56,190 bases of DNA from Prevotella sp. (GTDB lineage: Bacteria; Bacteroidota; Bacteroidia; Bacteroidales; Bacteroidaceae): the NCBI GenBank assembly GCA_017459445.1, contig JAFUDJ010000021.1, positions 83,363-139,552 of the forward strand, given 5' to 3'. Below the pieces are notes generated by a model that ran no database searches, was not told the DNA's origin, and saw only the letters and a program-made list of their open reading frames with translations. Below are positions 20,266-28,829 of the stretch, in pieces; within the stretch, counting starts at the first letter, position 1; each line of letters opens with the position of its first letter. A program made the position numbers and the translations under genes.

Positions 20266-20952
20266 TCATCCTGCCGCCTCGCGGAAGCGCTCCATGAGCC
20301 ACTCCTTCTGCTGGGCTATGGTCATGGCGGAGTTGTCGAGCAGGATGGCGTCGTCGGCCTTGCGCAGCGGCGACACCTCGCGATGCGAGTCGATGTAGTC
20401 GCGCTCCTGCACGTTTTTCAGGATGTCGGCATAGTCGGCCTCCATGCCCTTGCCCTTCAGCTCGTCGTAGCGGCGCTGTGCGCGGACCTCGGCGGAGGCC
20501 GTGACAAAGACCTTCAGCTCGGCGTCGGGGAATACCACGGTGCCGATGTCGCGCCCGTCCATGACGACGCCCTTGTCCTTGCCCATCAGCTGCTGCTGTG
20601 CCACCATGGCCTCGCGCACGAAACCGAGTGTGGCAATGGGGCTGACGTGGCTGCTGACCTCCATGGAGCGGATGTCGCGCTCCACGAGTTCGCCGTTCAG
20701 GTAGGTGTCGGGGCGCCCGGCCTCGGCATTGAATTGGAACGTGATGTGTATCTGCGGCAGCTGGCGGCGCAGCCCGTCCTCGTCGATGCCGGCGTCGGTG
20801 AACAGCCCGTGGCGCAGGGCATAGAGGGTGACGCAGCGGTACATGGCGCCCGTGTCGACATAGATGTAGCCCACTTCGCGGGCCAGGTCCTTGGCCATGG
20901 TGCTCTTGCCGCACGAGGAATGGCCGTCAATGGCAATGGTGATTCTTTTCAT
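20266..20952 (-). CDS. cmk: Cytidylate kinase
   Basis: CMP/dCMP kinase phosphorylates CMP and dCMP with ATP in the cytoplasm. The 228-residue protein has the P-loop GHSSCGKST (residues 10-18), [10 protein letters not shown] for nucleobase binding, [13 protein letters not shown], and [14 protein letters not shown] of the lid. It lies between porQ and fucI on the same strand. The 47-base gap upstream is a degenerate TAGGGT repeat. Confidence 0.96.
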   Translation of the reverse strand: MKRITIAIDGHSSCGKSTMAKDLAREVGYIYVDTGAMYRCVTLYALRHGLFTDAGIDEDGLRRQLPQIHITFQFNAEAGRPDTYLNGELVERDIRSMEVSSHVSPIATLGFVREAMVAQQQLMGKDKGVVMDGRDIGTVVFPDAELKVFVTASAEVRAQRRYDELKGKGMEADYADILKNVQERDYIDSHREVSPLRKADDAILLDNSAMTIAQQKEWLMERFREAAG

Positions 20953-20999
20953 GATAGGGTAGGATAGGGTGATATAGGGTAATATGGGTGGGACAGGGG
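20953..20999 (-). repeat. Degenerate ACCCTAT tandem repeat between porQ and cmk
   Basis: On the coding strand the gap reads as repeats of ACCCTATC/ATATTACCC directly up to the cmk ATG, with no Shine-Dalgarno. Unlike other leader repeats here, it is pyrimidine-rich. Confidence 0.6.
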
Positions 21000-21944
21000 C
21001 TACAGGCTGTAGGTGACGCTGACCAGCAGCGACGATGCCGAGACGTGGTACTTGGCGTAGGCCAGCTGCAGCTTGAAGCGCTCCAGCTGCACGCCGGCAC
21101 CGAGGGAGATGCCTGCCCCGTGGTTGCTGTCGCCGTCGTCCTCGGTGATTTTCATCTCGCTGGAGCGGCGGAAGTTATAGCCGGCGGCGATGTAGAAGGT
21201 CTGGCCGATATTGATGTCGGCACCCACGGCGAGGTGTTTGATGAAGTCTTGCTCCCAGTTGTTCAGTCGGCTGAGCGTGGCATGCAGCGTCAGTGGCGAG
21301 CCGATGAGGCGCTTGGTGAGGCCCACCTGCAGGTCGAGGGGTATGCGCTCGAAGTCGTCGTTGTATGCCTTGACCTGTCCGCCGAGGTTCTTGGCGACGG
21401 CCGACACGGACCATCCGTGCTCCGCGTCGTAGTAGTTGGCGCCGAGGTCGACGGCCACGGCTGCCGAGGAATAGCTGCCGATGGTCGACGAGATGAGGCG
21501 GGCGGTGATGCCGCCGCTGATTTTGTTGCTGAGCATGTAGGCAAAGGAGCCGGCCAGCGCGATGTCCTTGGGCGAGAAGGTGCCCGTCTCGACATTGTCG
21601 GCATTGGTCTCCTTGATGGAGCCGTAGGCCATGAACTGCGCGCTGACGCCCCACGTGGCGCGCTCCTTGACGGCCTTGACGAAGGAGGCCGACGCCGTCG
21701 TGCTGCCCTCCATGTAGGTCATGAAGTTCAGGTTGATGCTCTTGTCGCTGACGTTGCTGATAAGGGCGGGATTGTGGAAGATGACGGTGGGGTCGTCGTC
21801 GGACAGCGAGATGTTGTCGCCGCCCAGCGCCGCGACGTGGGCGCTGACGGGCAGGCGCAGGAAGCTGTACACCTCCTTGCTCTCCTGGGCCTGTGCCGCC
21901 ACGGCGGCCACGGCCGTTATGAGGAAGATAAGAATTCTTTTCAT
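21000..21944 (-). CDS. porQ: Type IX secretion system protein PorQ
   Basis: PorQ is an outer-membrane barrel of the type IX secretion system; with PorU, PorV and PorZ it belongs to the attachment complex that anchors cargo. The 314-residue protein has a signal peptide ([20 protein letters not shown]) and the family N-terminus [18 protein letters not shown], then [14 protein letters not shown] and repeated beta strands ending LLVSVTYSL. It heads the porQ-cmk-fucI run. The promoter is unclear: GGTATACTTTTAACG about 30 bases upstream is a poor -7 match. Confidence 0.92.
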   Translation of the reverse strand: MKRILIFLITAVAAVAAQAQESKEVYSFLRLPVSAHVAALGGDNISLSDDDPTVIFHNPALISNVSDKSINLNFMTYMEGSTTASASFVKAVKERATWGVSAQFMAYGSIKETNADNVETGTFSPKDIALAGSFAYMLSNKISGGITARLISSTIGSYSSAAVAVDLGANYYDAEHGWSVSAVAKNLGGQVKAYNDDFERIPLDLQVGLTKRLIGSPLTLHATLSRLNNWEQDFIKHLAVGADINIGQTFYIAAGYNFRRSSEMKITEDDGDSNHGAGISLGAGVQLERFKLQLAYAKYHVSASSLLVSVTYSL

Positions 21945-22018
21945 CGTGTTTCTATACTATTATTATCAACGTTAAAAGTATACCATTTATTGTTGACATG
22001 GCATTAAAATAGGAAAAT

Positions 22019-22222
22019 GCAAAAGAAATTTTGCGTTTTCCCCACTTATTCGTACCTTTGAGCTTCGCTCGAAAGTACTCACGCTCGGAAAAACCCAAAT
22101 TTTATTTGGTTTTTCGCTCGCTTAATCGTACCTTTGCCATTGTGAACAATGGCGAAAGTACTCACGCTCGACAAAAAAAAGAATAAATTCTTTTGTTTTG
22201 TTCTCGCTTAATCGTACCTTTG
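22019..22222 (+). repeat. Triplicated promoter-hairpin array
   Basis: Three tandem modules each carry an inverted repeat whose 3' arm supplies the TTTG -33 box, a 19-20 base spacer ending in TTATTCG or TTAATCG, and TACCTTTG. The -33/-7 pairs are 22030-22033/22053-22060, 22105-22108/22129-22136 and 22192-22195/22215-22222. After the first two -7 boxes comes a small hairpin (GAGC-TTC-GCTC at 22060-22070; GCCATTG-TGAA-CAATGGC at 22136-22153) and then the identical 18-mer CGAAAGTACTCACGCTCG (22070-22087, 22153-22170). Arm sequences differ between modules while complementarity is kept. Confidence 0.85.
22192..22222 (+). promoter_or_regulatory. Proximal promoter of the tonB-like operon
   Basis: TTTG (22192-22195), 19-base spacer, TACCTTTG (22215-22222). 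It ends 7 bases before the first possible ATG at 22230, so its transcript would be nearly leaderless unless ATG 22263 is used. Confidence 0.75.
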
Positions 22223-22229
22223 CAGCGCA

Positions 22230-22940
22230 ATGATAGAAGAGAAGAAGAGCAGGGCTGCCGATATGGAGCAGCGGCGCACCACAGGATTCCTGCTGGGGCT
22301 GCTGCTCGTGCTGTCATTGTTTTACGTGGCGCTGGAGTGGAACTCGGCGGAGGCGACGGACGACATAGACCCGATAGACCTGGACGAGATACGCCACGAG
22401 AGCGAGCTGGTGCCGATGTCGAACGAAGAGACGGTGGCACAGGTGGAAGAACGGCAGCAGTCGGAGAAGGCCGAGCAGCTGAATGTGGTCGACGACGACG
22501 TGGAGCTGGCTGACGCGCAGGAGGAGGCGGAAGGCGAGGGCGACGACGACGAGACGCTGTTGCAGCAGTTGGAGGAGGAGAACGACGACAAGGCGCTGGC
22601 CGCCTTGGAGGTGGACCCGAACAACCCGCTGAACTTCCACATCGCCGAGGAGCTGCCGCAGTATCCGGGCGGTGCCGTGGAGTTCATGAAATGGCTGACC
22701 AAGACGCTGCGCTACCCGGAGGGTGCCCGCAAACGCAAGGTGCAGGGCAAGGTGGTGGCCGTCTTCTATGTGGAGAAGGACGGCTCCGTGACCGGCATCA
22801 GCGTCACGCAGTCGCTGGCTCCTGACTGCGACCGCGAGGCTTTGCGCGTGCTGGGCATGATGCCCAAGTGGAAGCCCGGCGTGCAGCACGACCGTCCCTG
22901 CCGGACGAAGGTTTGTATTCCCATCGTATTTAAATTATAA
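22230..22940 (+). CDS. TonB-family energy transducer
   Basis: A 236-residue TonB-like protein that would carry proton-motive-force energy from ExbBD to outer-membrane receptors. One membrane helix (TTGFLLGLLLVLSLFYVALEW, about residues 17-37) is followed by a very acidic linker (about 40-125, with GEGDDDE) in place of the usual Pro/Lys-rich one, and a C-terminal TonB domain with LRYPEGARKRKVQGKVVAVF. The start may be ATG 22230 or ATG 22263 (Met12). It heads an operon with the prenyl synthase (3-base gap) and the TatD-like gene. No exbBD lies nearby. Confidence 0.88.
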   Translation: MIEEKKSRAADMEQRRTTGFLLGLLLVLSLFYVALEWNSAEATDDIDPIDLDEIRHESELVPMSNEETVAQVEERQQSEKAEQLNVVDDDVELADAQEEAEGEGDDDETLLQQLEEENDDKALAALEVDPNNPLNFHIAEELPQYPGGAVEFMKWLTKTLRYPEGARKRKVQGKVVAVFYVEKDGSVTGISVTQSLAPDCDREALRVLGMMPKWKPGVQHDRPCRTKVCIPIVFKL

Positions 22941-22943
22941 TCT

Positions 22944-23918
22944 ATGAACACATCAAAAGAAATCCTGCAGAAAGTCAACGACTTCCTTGCCCAGCTGCCC
23001 TACGACCGCCGGCCGGCATCGCTCTATGAGCCGGTGGAGTATGTGCTGTCGTTAGGCGGCAAGCGCATCCGCCCGGTGCTGATGCTCATGAGCTATAACT
23101 TCTGGAAAGAACGGGTGGAGGACATCCTGATGCCTGCCGTCGGACTGGAGACTTACCATAACTACACGCTGCTGCACGACGACCTGATGGACAATGCCGA
23201 CGTGCGCCGGGGGCATGCCACCGTGCACCGCCGCTGGAATGCCAACAAGGCCATCCTGTCGGGCGACGCCATGCTGGTGCTGGCCTACCAGCGCATACAG
23301 CAGGTGGCCGACGACAAGCTGCCGGCCGTGATGGACCTCTTTACGGAGACGGCGCTGGAGATTGGCGAGGGCCAGGAGTACGACATGGCTTTCGAGACGC
23401 GCAACGACGTGACGGAGGAGGAATACATCGAGATGATTCGCCTGAAGACATCCGTGCTGTTGGCCTGCGCCATGAAGATGGGGGCCATCCTGGCCGACGC
23501 GCCCAAGGAGGACGCCGACCGGCTGTACCGCTTCGGCGAACAGGTGGGGCTGGCATTCCAGTTGCAGGACGACCTCCTGGACGTCTATGGCGACCCTGCC
23601 GTGTTTGGCAAGGCGATAGGCGGCGACATCACGTCGAACAAGAAGACCTACATGCTGATAAATGCGGTGAACCGTGCCGACAGCCGCCAGCGCGAAGAGC
23701 TGGAGCGGTGGATAGGGCTGCGCGACTTTGACCGCCAGGAGAAGGTGGCTGCCGTGACGCGGCTGTACGACGAGATAGGCATCCGCGAGCTGTGCGAGGC
23801 GAAAATAAACAGCTACTTCGAGCAGGCGCGCCAGACGCTCCGCGAGGTCAACGTGCCGGAGGAGCGGAAGCTGATGCTGCGTCAATACATGGATGAACTG
23901 TTGCACCGCGACAAATAA
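22944..23918 (+). CDS. Polyprenyl (geranylgeranyl/farnesyl-type) diphosphate synthase
   Basis: A 324-residue trans-prenyltransferase that condenses isopentenyl diphosphate onto allylic diphosphates. The first Asp-rich motif is LLHDDLMDNADVRRG and the second is LQDDLLDVYGD; GGKRIRPVL binds the diphosphate. A Tyr sits five residues before the first motif, which in related enzymes limits chain length, so a C15-C20 product is plausible but not proven. It follows the tonB-like gene by 3 bases and is followed by the TatD-like gene. Confidence 0.92.
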   Translation: MNTSKEILQKVNDFLAQLPYDRRPASLYEPVEYVLSLGGKRIRPVLMLMSYNFWKERVEDILMPAVGLETYHNYTLLHDDLMDNADVRRGHATVHRRWNANKAILSGDAMLVLAYQRIQQVADDKLPAVMDLFTETALEIGEGQEYDMAFETRNDVTEEEYIEMIRLKTSVLLACAMKMGAILADAPKEDADRLYRFGEQVGLAFQLQDDLLDVYGDPAVFGKAIGGDITSNKKTYMLINAVNRADSRQREELERWIGLRDFDRQEKVAAVTRLYDEIGIRELCEAKINSYFEQARQTLREVNVPEERKLMLRQYMDELLHRDK

Positions 23919-23932
23919 TCATTGCTGCTGTC

Positions 23933-24763
23933 GTGAATTATATTGATACACATTGCCATTTGGACGGCGAGGAGTTCGGCGAAGACCGCGACGCCGTGGT
24001 GCAGCGAGCCAGGGAAGCAGGGTGCCGGAAGGTGTTCCTGCCGGCCATCGACCTGAAGAGCTGCGCGACGGTGACGGACACATGCCGCCGCTATGCAGGC
24101 TATTGCTACCCCATGCTGGGCCTGCATCCGGAGGAGGTGCGGGCCGACTGGCGCGAGCAGCTGGCACAGATAAAGGCGGCGATAGCGCTGTCGCCGGTGC
24201 CTGTCCTTGCCATCGGCGAGGTAGGGCTTGACTACTATTGGAGCCGTGAGTACGAAAGGGAGCAGCTGGAGGTTTTCGAGGAACAGGTGCGGTGGTCGGT
24301 GGACATGCGGCTGCCGCTGATGATTCACTGCCGGAAGGCGCAAAACGAGCTGGTCGGCATCCTGAAGAAATACAAGGACGAGCTGCCGGGCGGCGTGTTC
24401 CATTGCTTTACGGGTAATGAGACGGAGGCCCGTCAGCTGCTCGACTTCCCGCGCTTCGTGCTGGGCATCGGCGGCGTGCTGACGTTCAAGAAGAGCCATC
24501 TGCCGGAGACGCTGGCAGGCGGCGGAACGGCGGACGACGGGGCAGGGCGGGTGCCGAATGTGCCGCTTTCGCGCATCGTCTTGGAGACTGACGCACCCTA
24601 CATGGCTCCCGTCCCGATGCGCGGGCAGCGCAATGAGCCGGCCTACATCCGCCACGTCATCAGCCGGATGGCGGCGGCTTATCAGGTGAGTGAAGAGGAG
24701 GTGTGCCGGCAGACGACAGCCAATGCGGCACGGGTGTTCCCCCTTGCCTTCGCTGACTCGTAA
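23933..24763 (+). CDS. TatD-family metal-dependent hydrolase
   Basis: A 276-residue TatD-type nuclease/hydrolase. The TIM-barrel metal ligands are visible: DTHCHLDGEEF (His7, His9), GEVGLDYYW, the His in MIHCRKAQNEL, FHCFTGNE, and LETDAPYMAP. Family members are 3'-5' DNases involved in DNA repair or quality control. The start is GTG at 23933, giving MNYIDTHCH. It is the third gene of the tonB-like/prenyl-synthase operon and convergent with the PorE-like gene. Confidence 0.92.
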   Translation: MNYIDTHCHLDGEEFGEDRDAVVQRAREAGCRKVFLPAIDLKSCATVTDTCRRYAGYCYPMLGLHPEEVRADWREQLAQIKAAIALSPVPVLAIGEVGLDYYWSREYEREQLEVFEEQVRWSVDMRLPLMIHCRKAQNELVGILKKYKDELPGGVFHCFTGNETEARQLLDFPRFVLGIGGVLTFKKSHLPETLAGGGTADDGAGRVPNVPLSRIVLETDAPYMAPVPMRGQRNEPAYIRHVISRMAAAYQVSEEEVCRQTTANAARVFPLAFADS

Positions 24764-24779
24764 ACAAGCTTTTTGGTTC

Positions 24780-26861
24780 TTACTCCCCCTTGGGGGCTAC
24801 TTCCTTGGGGGCTTCGGCCTCCGAGGCATCGTCGTCGCTGTCGGCTGCCGGTGCTTTCTTCTTGAACAGGCCGTAGGTGGTGCGCAGCACGATGAACTCC
24901 GTGCGGCGGTTCAGCTGGTTACAGACTTCCTGTTCCTCGGGTTTCAAGGTCTTGATGAAATCCTCCGTCAGCACGTCGTTCTCCTTGAGGAAGGGATATT
25001 TCTCCGTCAGCTTCTTGCGGATTTTCTTGGGTTTCTCCTTGCCGTAGCCGACGGGAGAGAGACGGTCGTTCTCGATGCCGTGCTCAACCAAGTAGTTGAC
25101 GACGCTCTCCGCACGGCGCTGGGCCAGGTTCTTGTTGTATTCCGCAGAGCCTTTGTAGTCGCAGTGGGCGCTGAGCTCGATGGTGACATTGGGGTTCTCG
25201 CGCAACAGGGCGACGAGCTTGTCCAATGCCTCGGTCGACTCGGGGCGCAGCGTGGCCTTGTCGAAGTCGTAGAAGATGTTGTCAATCATGACAGGGGCGG
25301 TGATGCTGGCCAAGGGGAACTGCAGCACATACTCCTCAGACTTGGTGACGGGCTCTACGCGCAATTCCTCCTGATGGTTGAGGAAGCCCTTGCAGGTGCC
25401 GAGGAAGACGTAGTCCACGCCGGGCTTGATTTCCTGCGTGAACGAGCCGTCGCCCTTGACGCTCAGCTTGAGATTGGTGCCGTCGTTGCCGACCATGTAC
25501 ACCTGGGCCTGCGTCAGCTCGTAGCCTTCGGCCTCATAGACCCAGCCCTTGACGGTCTGGATGATTTCCGGGTTGTAGAACGAGTAGATGTGGTCCCAGC
25601 CCTTGCCGTCGCCACGGTTGCTGGAGAAGTAGCCTTGGTTCTTCAGCCCTTCAAACGTCATGCCGAAGTCGTCGCCCTGCGAGTTGAGCGGGTAGCCGGG
25701 ATGTTCTATCTTTACCCTCCCGTCTTCGTCGGTCTTGGCAATGCAGATGTCCAGACCGCCCAGGCCTTCGTGGCCGTTGCTGGAGAAGTAGAAGTCGCCG
25801 TTGGGACGGAAGGTGGGGAACATCTCGTCGCCGGGCGTGTTGATAGGTGCGCCCAGGTTTTCCACGCCGCCCGTGCCGTTCGAGGTGAGACGGGTGCGCC
25901 AGATGTCGTAGCCGCCCAAGCCGCCCGGCATGTCGCTGACGAAGTAGAGCCACTGCCCGTCGGGCGATACGGCGGGATGGGCGTATGCCGACAGCGTGTC
26001 GCGCGTCAGCTTCAGCTCGGTGGCCTTGCCCCAGGCTGCGTCGGAACGGCTGCTGGTGGCGATGGTTGCCAAGCGTGGATAGTCGGGGTCGGCCTTGCAG
26101 AGGGTGAGATACATCATCCGACCGTCAGGCGTGAACGAGCAGGCGCCCTCGTCGTCGTCGCTGTTCAGCTCGGAGTCGATGACCTCCGGGCGCTGCCACT
26201 TGCCTTTGTCGTCCTTCTGTGAAAAGAAGATGTCGGCATTCTTGGTGCCGGTGATGCCGCTCAGCTCGTCGCCCTTGGCCTGGTTGCGCGTGGAAGAGAA
26301 GAAAAGCTGGTCGTTCTCGTCGCCTGCCAGCATGGGCGAATAGTCGGCGCGGCGCGAGTTGAACAGGTTCTCGCGCTTGACGGTATAGTCGGAGCCTGCC
26401 TTCTTCCAGTCGGGGGCCTTACGTGCAGAGCGGAGCCCCGTGCGTGCCAAAGGCTCTACGTAGGCCGGCGCATGCTGCACCTTTGCCGAGTCCAGGGCCA
26501 TCTGGAAATAGGTGGCGGCATCCTTGTAGCGGCCGTCCTTCATCAGCTGCTGGGCCAGATGGAAGAACGTCACCGAGTCGGTCTGCTTGTAGCGCACGGC
26601 ATTGTTATAGGCGGCAATGGCTTTCTGGGTGTAGTTGATGCGGCGGTAGCAGTCGGCCATCTTCAGCGCCCGGCTGCCACGCAGCGCCCGTTCCTTGGGC
26701 GGCGTCTGGGTATAAGCCTTGCGGTATTGGGCGGCAGCGTCGTAGTATTCGCCCAAGGCATAGAACTTGTCGCCCTTCTTCATGGCCTGTTCCGCTCCGC
26801 ATCCTGTCAGGAGCAGCACCGCCACCGCTATATATACAATAAGGTATAGGTTTGTTCGCAT
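24780..26861 (-). CDS. PorE-like OmpA-family lipoprotein (TPR, PD40, CRD, OmpA domains)
   Basis: A 693-residue lipoprotein (LLLTGC, acylated Cys21). Domains in order: TPR repeats (25-150), a PD40/WD40-like beta-propeller (about 180-430, with SPDGQWLYFVSDMPGG and FSSNGHEGLGGLDI), a carboxypeptidase-regulatory-like domain (about 440-515), and an OmpA C-terminal peptidoglycan-binding domain (525-670, with IFYDFDKATLRPES and AHCDYKGSAEYNKNLAQRRA). This order matches PorE of the type IX secretion system, proposed to tether the apparatus to peptidoglycan. Other Bacteroidetes proteins share the layout, so PorE is likely but not certain. Confidence 0.85.
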   Translation of the reverse strand: MRTNLYLIVYIAVAVLLLTGCGAEQAMKKGDKFYALGEYYDAAAQYRKAYTQTPPKERALRGSRALKMADCYRRINYTQKAIAAYNNAVRYKQTDSVTFFHLAQQLMKDGRYKDAATYFQMALDSAKVQHAPAYVEPLARTGLRSARKAPDWKKAGSDYTVKRENLFNSRRADYSPMLAGDENDQLFFSSTRNQAKGDELSGITGTKNADIFFSQKDDKGKWQRPEVIDSELNSDDDEGACSFTPDGRMMYLTLCKADPDYPRLATIATSSRSDAAWGKATELKLTRDTLSAYAHPAVSPDGQWLYFVSDMPGGLGGYDIWRTRLTSNGTGGVENLGAPINTPGDEMFPTFRPNGDFYFSSNGHEGLGGLDICIAKTDEDGRVKIEHPGYPLNSQGDDFGMTFEGLKNQGYFSSNRGDGKGWDHIYSFYNPEIIQTVKGWVYEAEGYELTQAQVYMVGNDGTNLKLSVKGDGSFTQEIKPGVDYVFLGTCKGFLNHQEELRVEPVTKSEEYVLQFPLASITAPVMIDNIFYDFDKATLRPESTEALDKLVALLRENPNVTIELSAHCDYKGSAEYNKNLAQRRAESVVNYLVEHGIENDRLSPVGYGKEKPKKIRKKLTEKYPFLKENDVLTEDFIKTLKPEEQEVCNQLNRRTEFIVLRTTYGLFKKKAPAADSDDDASEAEAPKEVAPKGE

Positions 26862-26910
26862 ACCTAATAATAACGCAGCCCTGTAGGTTTTATTGTCTGC
26901 TTGTCATACA

Positions 26911-26957
26911 AAAAAAGAAAGCACCGCAGCTATTCTTGGTTGTTATAGCTGCGGTGC
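26911..26957 (-). terminator. Terminator of the HU-like gene
   Basis: GCACCGCAGCTAT (26921-26933) pairs with ATAGCTGCGGTGC (26945-26957), a perfect 13-bp stem. On the minus strand it is followed by TTTCTTTTTTT. Confidence 0.85.
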
Positions 26958-27001
26958 CGGACAGGAACGCAGGACTCAAGCCTGCGGAGAATGGTTCAAA
27001 C

Positions 27002-27445
27002 CTAACCTTCGTCGTCGGAGTCGTCCTTGATGCCAGCAATCCTGTCCAGGTCGGCCAGTGAGGCTTTCTGACGTAACGACTTTGAGTCTAACGGGTACGT
27101 GTGTTTCTTGTTGGGTAAGAAACGCAGGTGAATACCCTTCACATTCTCTGCCGTGAACTTGTCCTTTTCGCTCTCGCCTTCCGTTTCGGCGGATGCGTAG
27201 AAGATTCCGAGGTCGCCCAGCCAAATCTTCTTGGAGTCCATTGTCAGCTCTACAAGGCAGTCGCAGGCGGCTGCCATGACCCCTAAAATCGTACCGCGAC
27301 TGTAGGGTGCTGCGTGGGAGCAAATGTGATTGATAAACTCGTCGAACGACATGGTCTCAGTAAACACAATTCGTCCATACCACTTGTGGAAAGCAGGTGA
27401 TTTGGAGTTGTGGTTCTGGTACTTCTTGGTGATGAGCTTTGCCAT
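27002..27445 (-). CDS. HU/IHF-related DNA-binding protein
   Basis: A 147-residue protein of the Bacteroidetes histone-like group, which has an HU-type dimerising DNA-binding core. Consistent features are FDEFINHICSHAAPYSRGTILGVMAAACDCLVELTMDSKKIWLGDLGIFYAS, where the SRGTILGVM...LGDLGIF pattern matches the HU helix-strand core, and LRFLPNKK near the end. The tail is acidic (KDDSDDEG). It probably bends or packages DNA; specificity is unknown. It has its own promoter box about 100 bases upstream and a strong terminator. Confidence 0.8.
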   Translation of the reverse strand: MAKLITKKYQNHNSKSPAFHKWYGRIVFTETMSFDEFINHICSHAAPYSRGTILGVMAAACDCLVELTMDSKKIWLGDLGIFYASAETEGESEKDKFTAENVKGIHLRFLPNKKHTYPLDSKSLRQKASLADLDRIAGIKDDSDDEG

Positions 27446-27543
27446 TCGTCCAAAAGTTTTGGGTAAGTAAATATGTAAAGAACTCGCGGCTGCTCCATGA
27501 AATGGTTTGCAGCAACCATCGGGTTTTATCCCTTTGGCTGCTG

Positions 27544-27551
27544 CAAAGTTA
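27544..27551 (-). promoter_or_regulatory. -7 box for the HU-like gene
   Basis: The minus strand reads TAACTTTG about 100 bases before the ATG. The intervening leader repeats GCAGC / GGTTGCTGC elements that could form hairpins. Confidence 0.45.
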
Positions 27552-27625
27552 GGAAGATTTACTGATTTTTCCCTGTGAGTGGAAAAATAGAAAACCGCAG
27601 TGGAAGAGAAGTTTGTAACTGCTTG

Positions 27626-28483
27626 TTACAGAAGAGGCTCCAACTCTTTGTAATAATCGTCATTGCGGAAATTTCTACGGACTTCAAGGAAGTTCCGCAG
27701 ATAGATGTTGCGATTCCAATAGTCATTGCGGAAATCGCTGTCACGTTCCTCCACGGCCAGTCGCTTACGGAACGTCCCCAGCGTCTTGGTGAGGCGGTTG
27801 TGGAAAGTGCGTGGGGTAGCCTCGATGTCTGGGATGTGCTTCTTAATGTATTCGAAGAACGGCTGTTTGCCTTTGCTGCTGAAACTATCGCTACCCAAGT
27901 GCTCATGCTCAACAAGTGAGAACAAGTAGGCAGCGAAGGTAACCTTGTCCGTGTCGTTGCCCTCCAAATGCGCCGTCGGCTCTATGCCGAAGAACTTGGT
28001 GTAGATTTTCCAAAAGCACTTTCCCAGCTTCTCTTCGTCGACGAAGTCACGAAACAGGCCGTCGGGTTTCTTGTCAGAGCCGCCACTATCCTCGGGGGCC
28101 GTTTCTATCAGGCGCTCCATTCTCCTGGCTATGCTGACCACCGCTATGTACATCTCCTTCATTTCCTGTTTCCTGTCAGCGTGGAAATGTCGCATGGCAT
28201 GGCGCGGGCGTGGCGACCTGATGCCAGAATCTATTTTACGTATTACCCTGACATCATATCCGTTTCTGGCAAGGCGCATGATGTCCGCGCGTGACAACAC
28301 CATAATTTGGTCTTCTTGCGTTGACAGCCTTTGTCGCATCGCATTTATGCGTCTTCTGACAATTAGATGGCGGGGGTTCTGGAAGCCCCATTTCCTTTTC
28401 CTGTTACCGCCAAGCGCATTCCCCGGCAACAGAAGTTGTTTCTCGTCTAATGGTTCAAAAAGGATTTTCTCAATTGTAGGCAT
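27626..28483 (-). CDS. Uncharacterised basic protein
   Basis: A 285-residue protein I do not recognise. It is basic and Arg/Lys-rich, soluble, with no signal peptide or membrane segment. The N-terminal third contains RKRKWGFQNPRHLIVRRRINAMRQRL-type basic stretches; the centre has EKLGKCFWKIYTKFFGIEP, and the C-terminus has helical segments (RTFHNRLTKTLGTFRKRL, RNIYLRNFLEVRRNFRND). Nucleic-acid binding is plausible from charge alone. It lies upstream of the HU-like gene on the same strand with a 180-base gap containing a separate promoter box. The neighbourhood looks accessory. Confidence 0.7.
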   Translation of the reverse strand: MPTIEKILFEPLDEKQLLLPGNALGGNRKRKWGFQNPRHLIVRRRINAMRQRLSTQEDQIMVLSRADIMRLARNGYDVRVIRKIDSGIRSPRPRHAMRHFHADRKQEMKEMYIAVVSIARRMERLIETAPEDSGGSDKKPDGLFRDFVDEEKLGKCFWKIYTKFFGIEPTAHLEGNDTDKVTFAAYLFSLVEHEHLGSDSFSSKGKQPFFEYIKKHIPDIEATPRTFHNRLTKTLGTFRKRLAVEERDSDFRNDYWNRNIYLRNFLEVRRNFRNDDYYKELEPLL

Positions 28484-28829
28484 AGCTTTCTGTTATAATC
28501 AAAGTATATCAACTGCAAAGTAAGCAAATAAAAAGCAATGTTCCAAATCCCCACGCCCACTTTTCTGCTAAAATCACATAAAATTTAGCACTTTTTTATA
28601 TAAATCGGTGGTAATCCTATCGAACTTGCACCTCGACCACGGAGATATTACGAGCAAGAACTATAATCCAAGAGGTATGCGCCCATATAGCGCAGGCTTC
28701 TCCGTTGGATTATAGAGGCAGTGCAAGGCCTGATAGGGAAATGGCGGGTCTGCGCTTTTCTTTCTGCCCGATTGTTAGTGCTACCCTGTGAAGAAGGAAT
28801 ATAGTATTAACAATTAAAGTACAACGCTT
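28484..28829 (+). other. AT-rich intergenic region with a structured segment
   Basis: No credible ORF. CTATAATCCAA (28661-28671) is a perfect inverted repeat of TTGGATTATAG (28705-28715), and an inner GCGC/GCGC pair lies between them. This could be a structured leader of the lipoprotein gene at 28830. No clear TTTG/TAnnTTTG promoter is seen. Confidence 0.45.

Noticed and set aside
22019-22222. CRISPR array
   Set aside because: Repeats are about 80 bp apart, contain complete promoters, and the intervening sequences are self-complementary; no cas genes are nearby.
24690-26222. 510-codon plus-strand frame opposite the PorE-like gene
   Set aside because: Shadow of the PorE-like gene; the product is Val/Gly/Leu-rich without recognisable domains.
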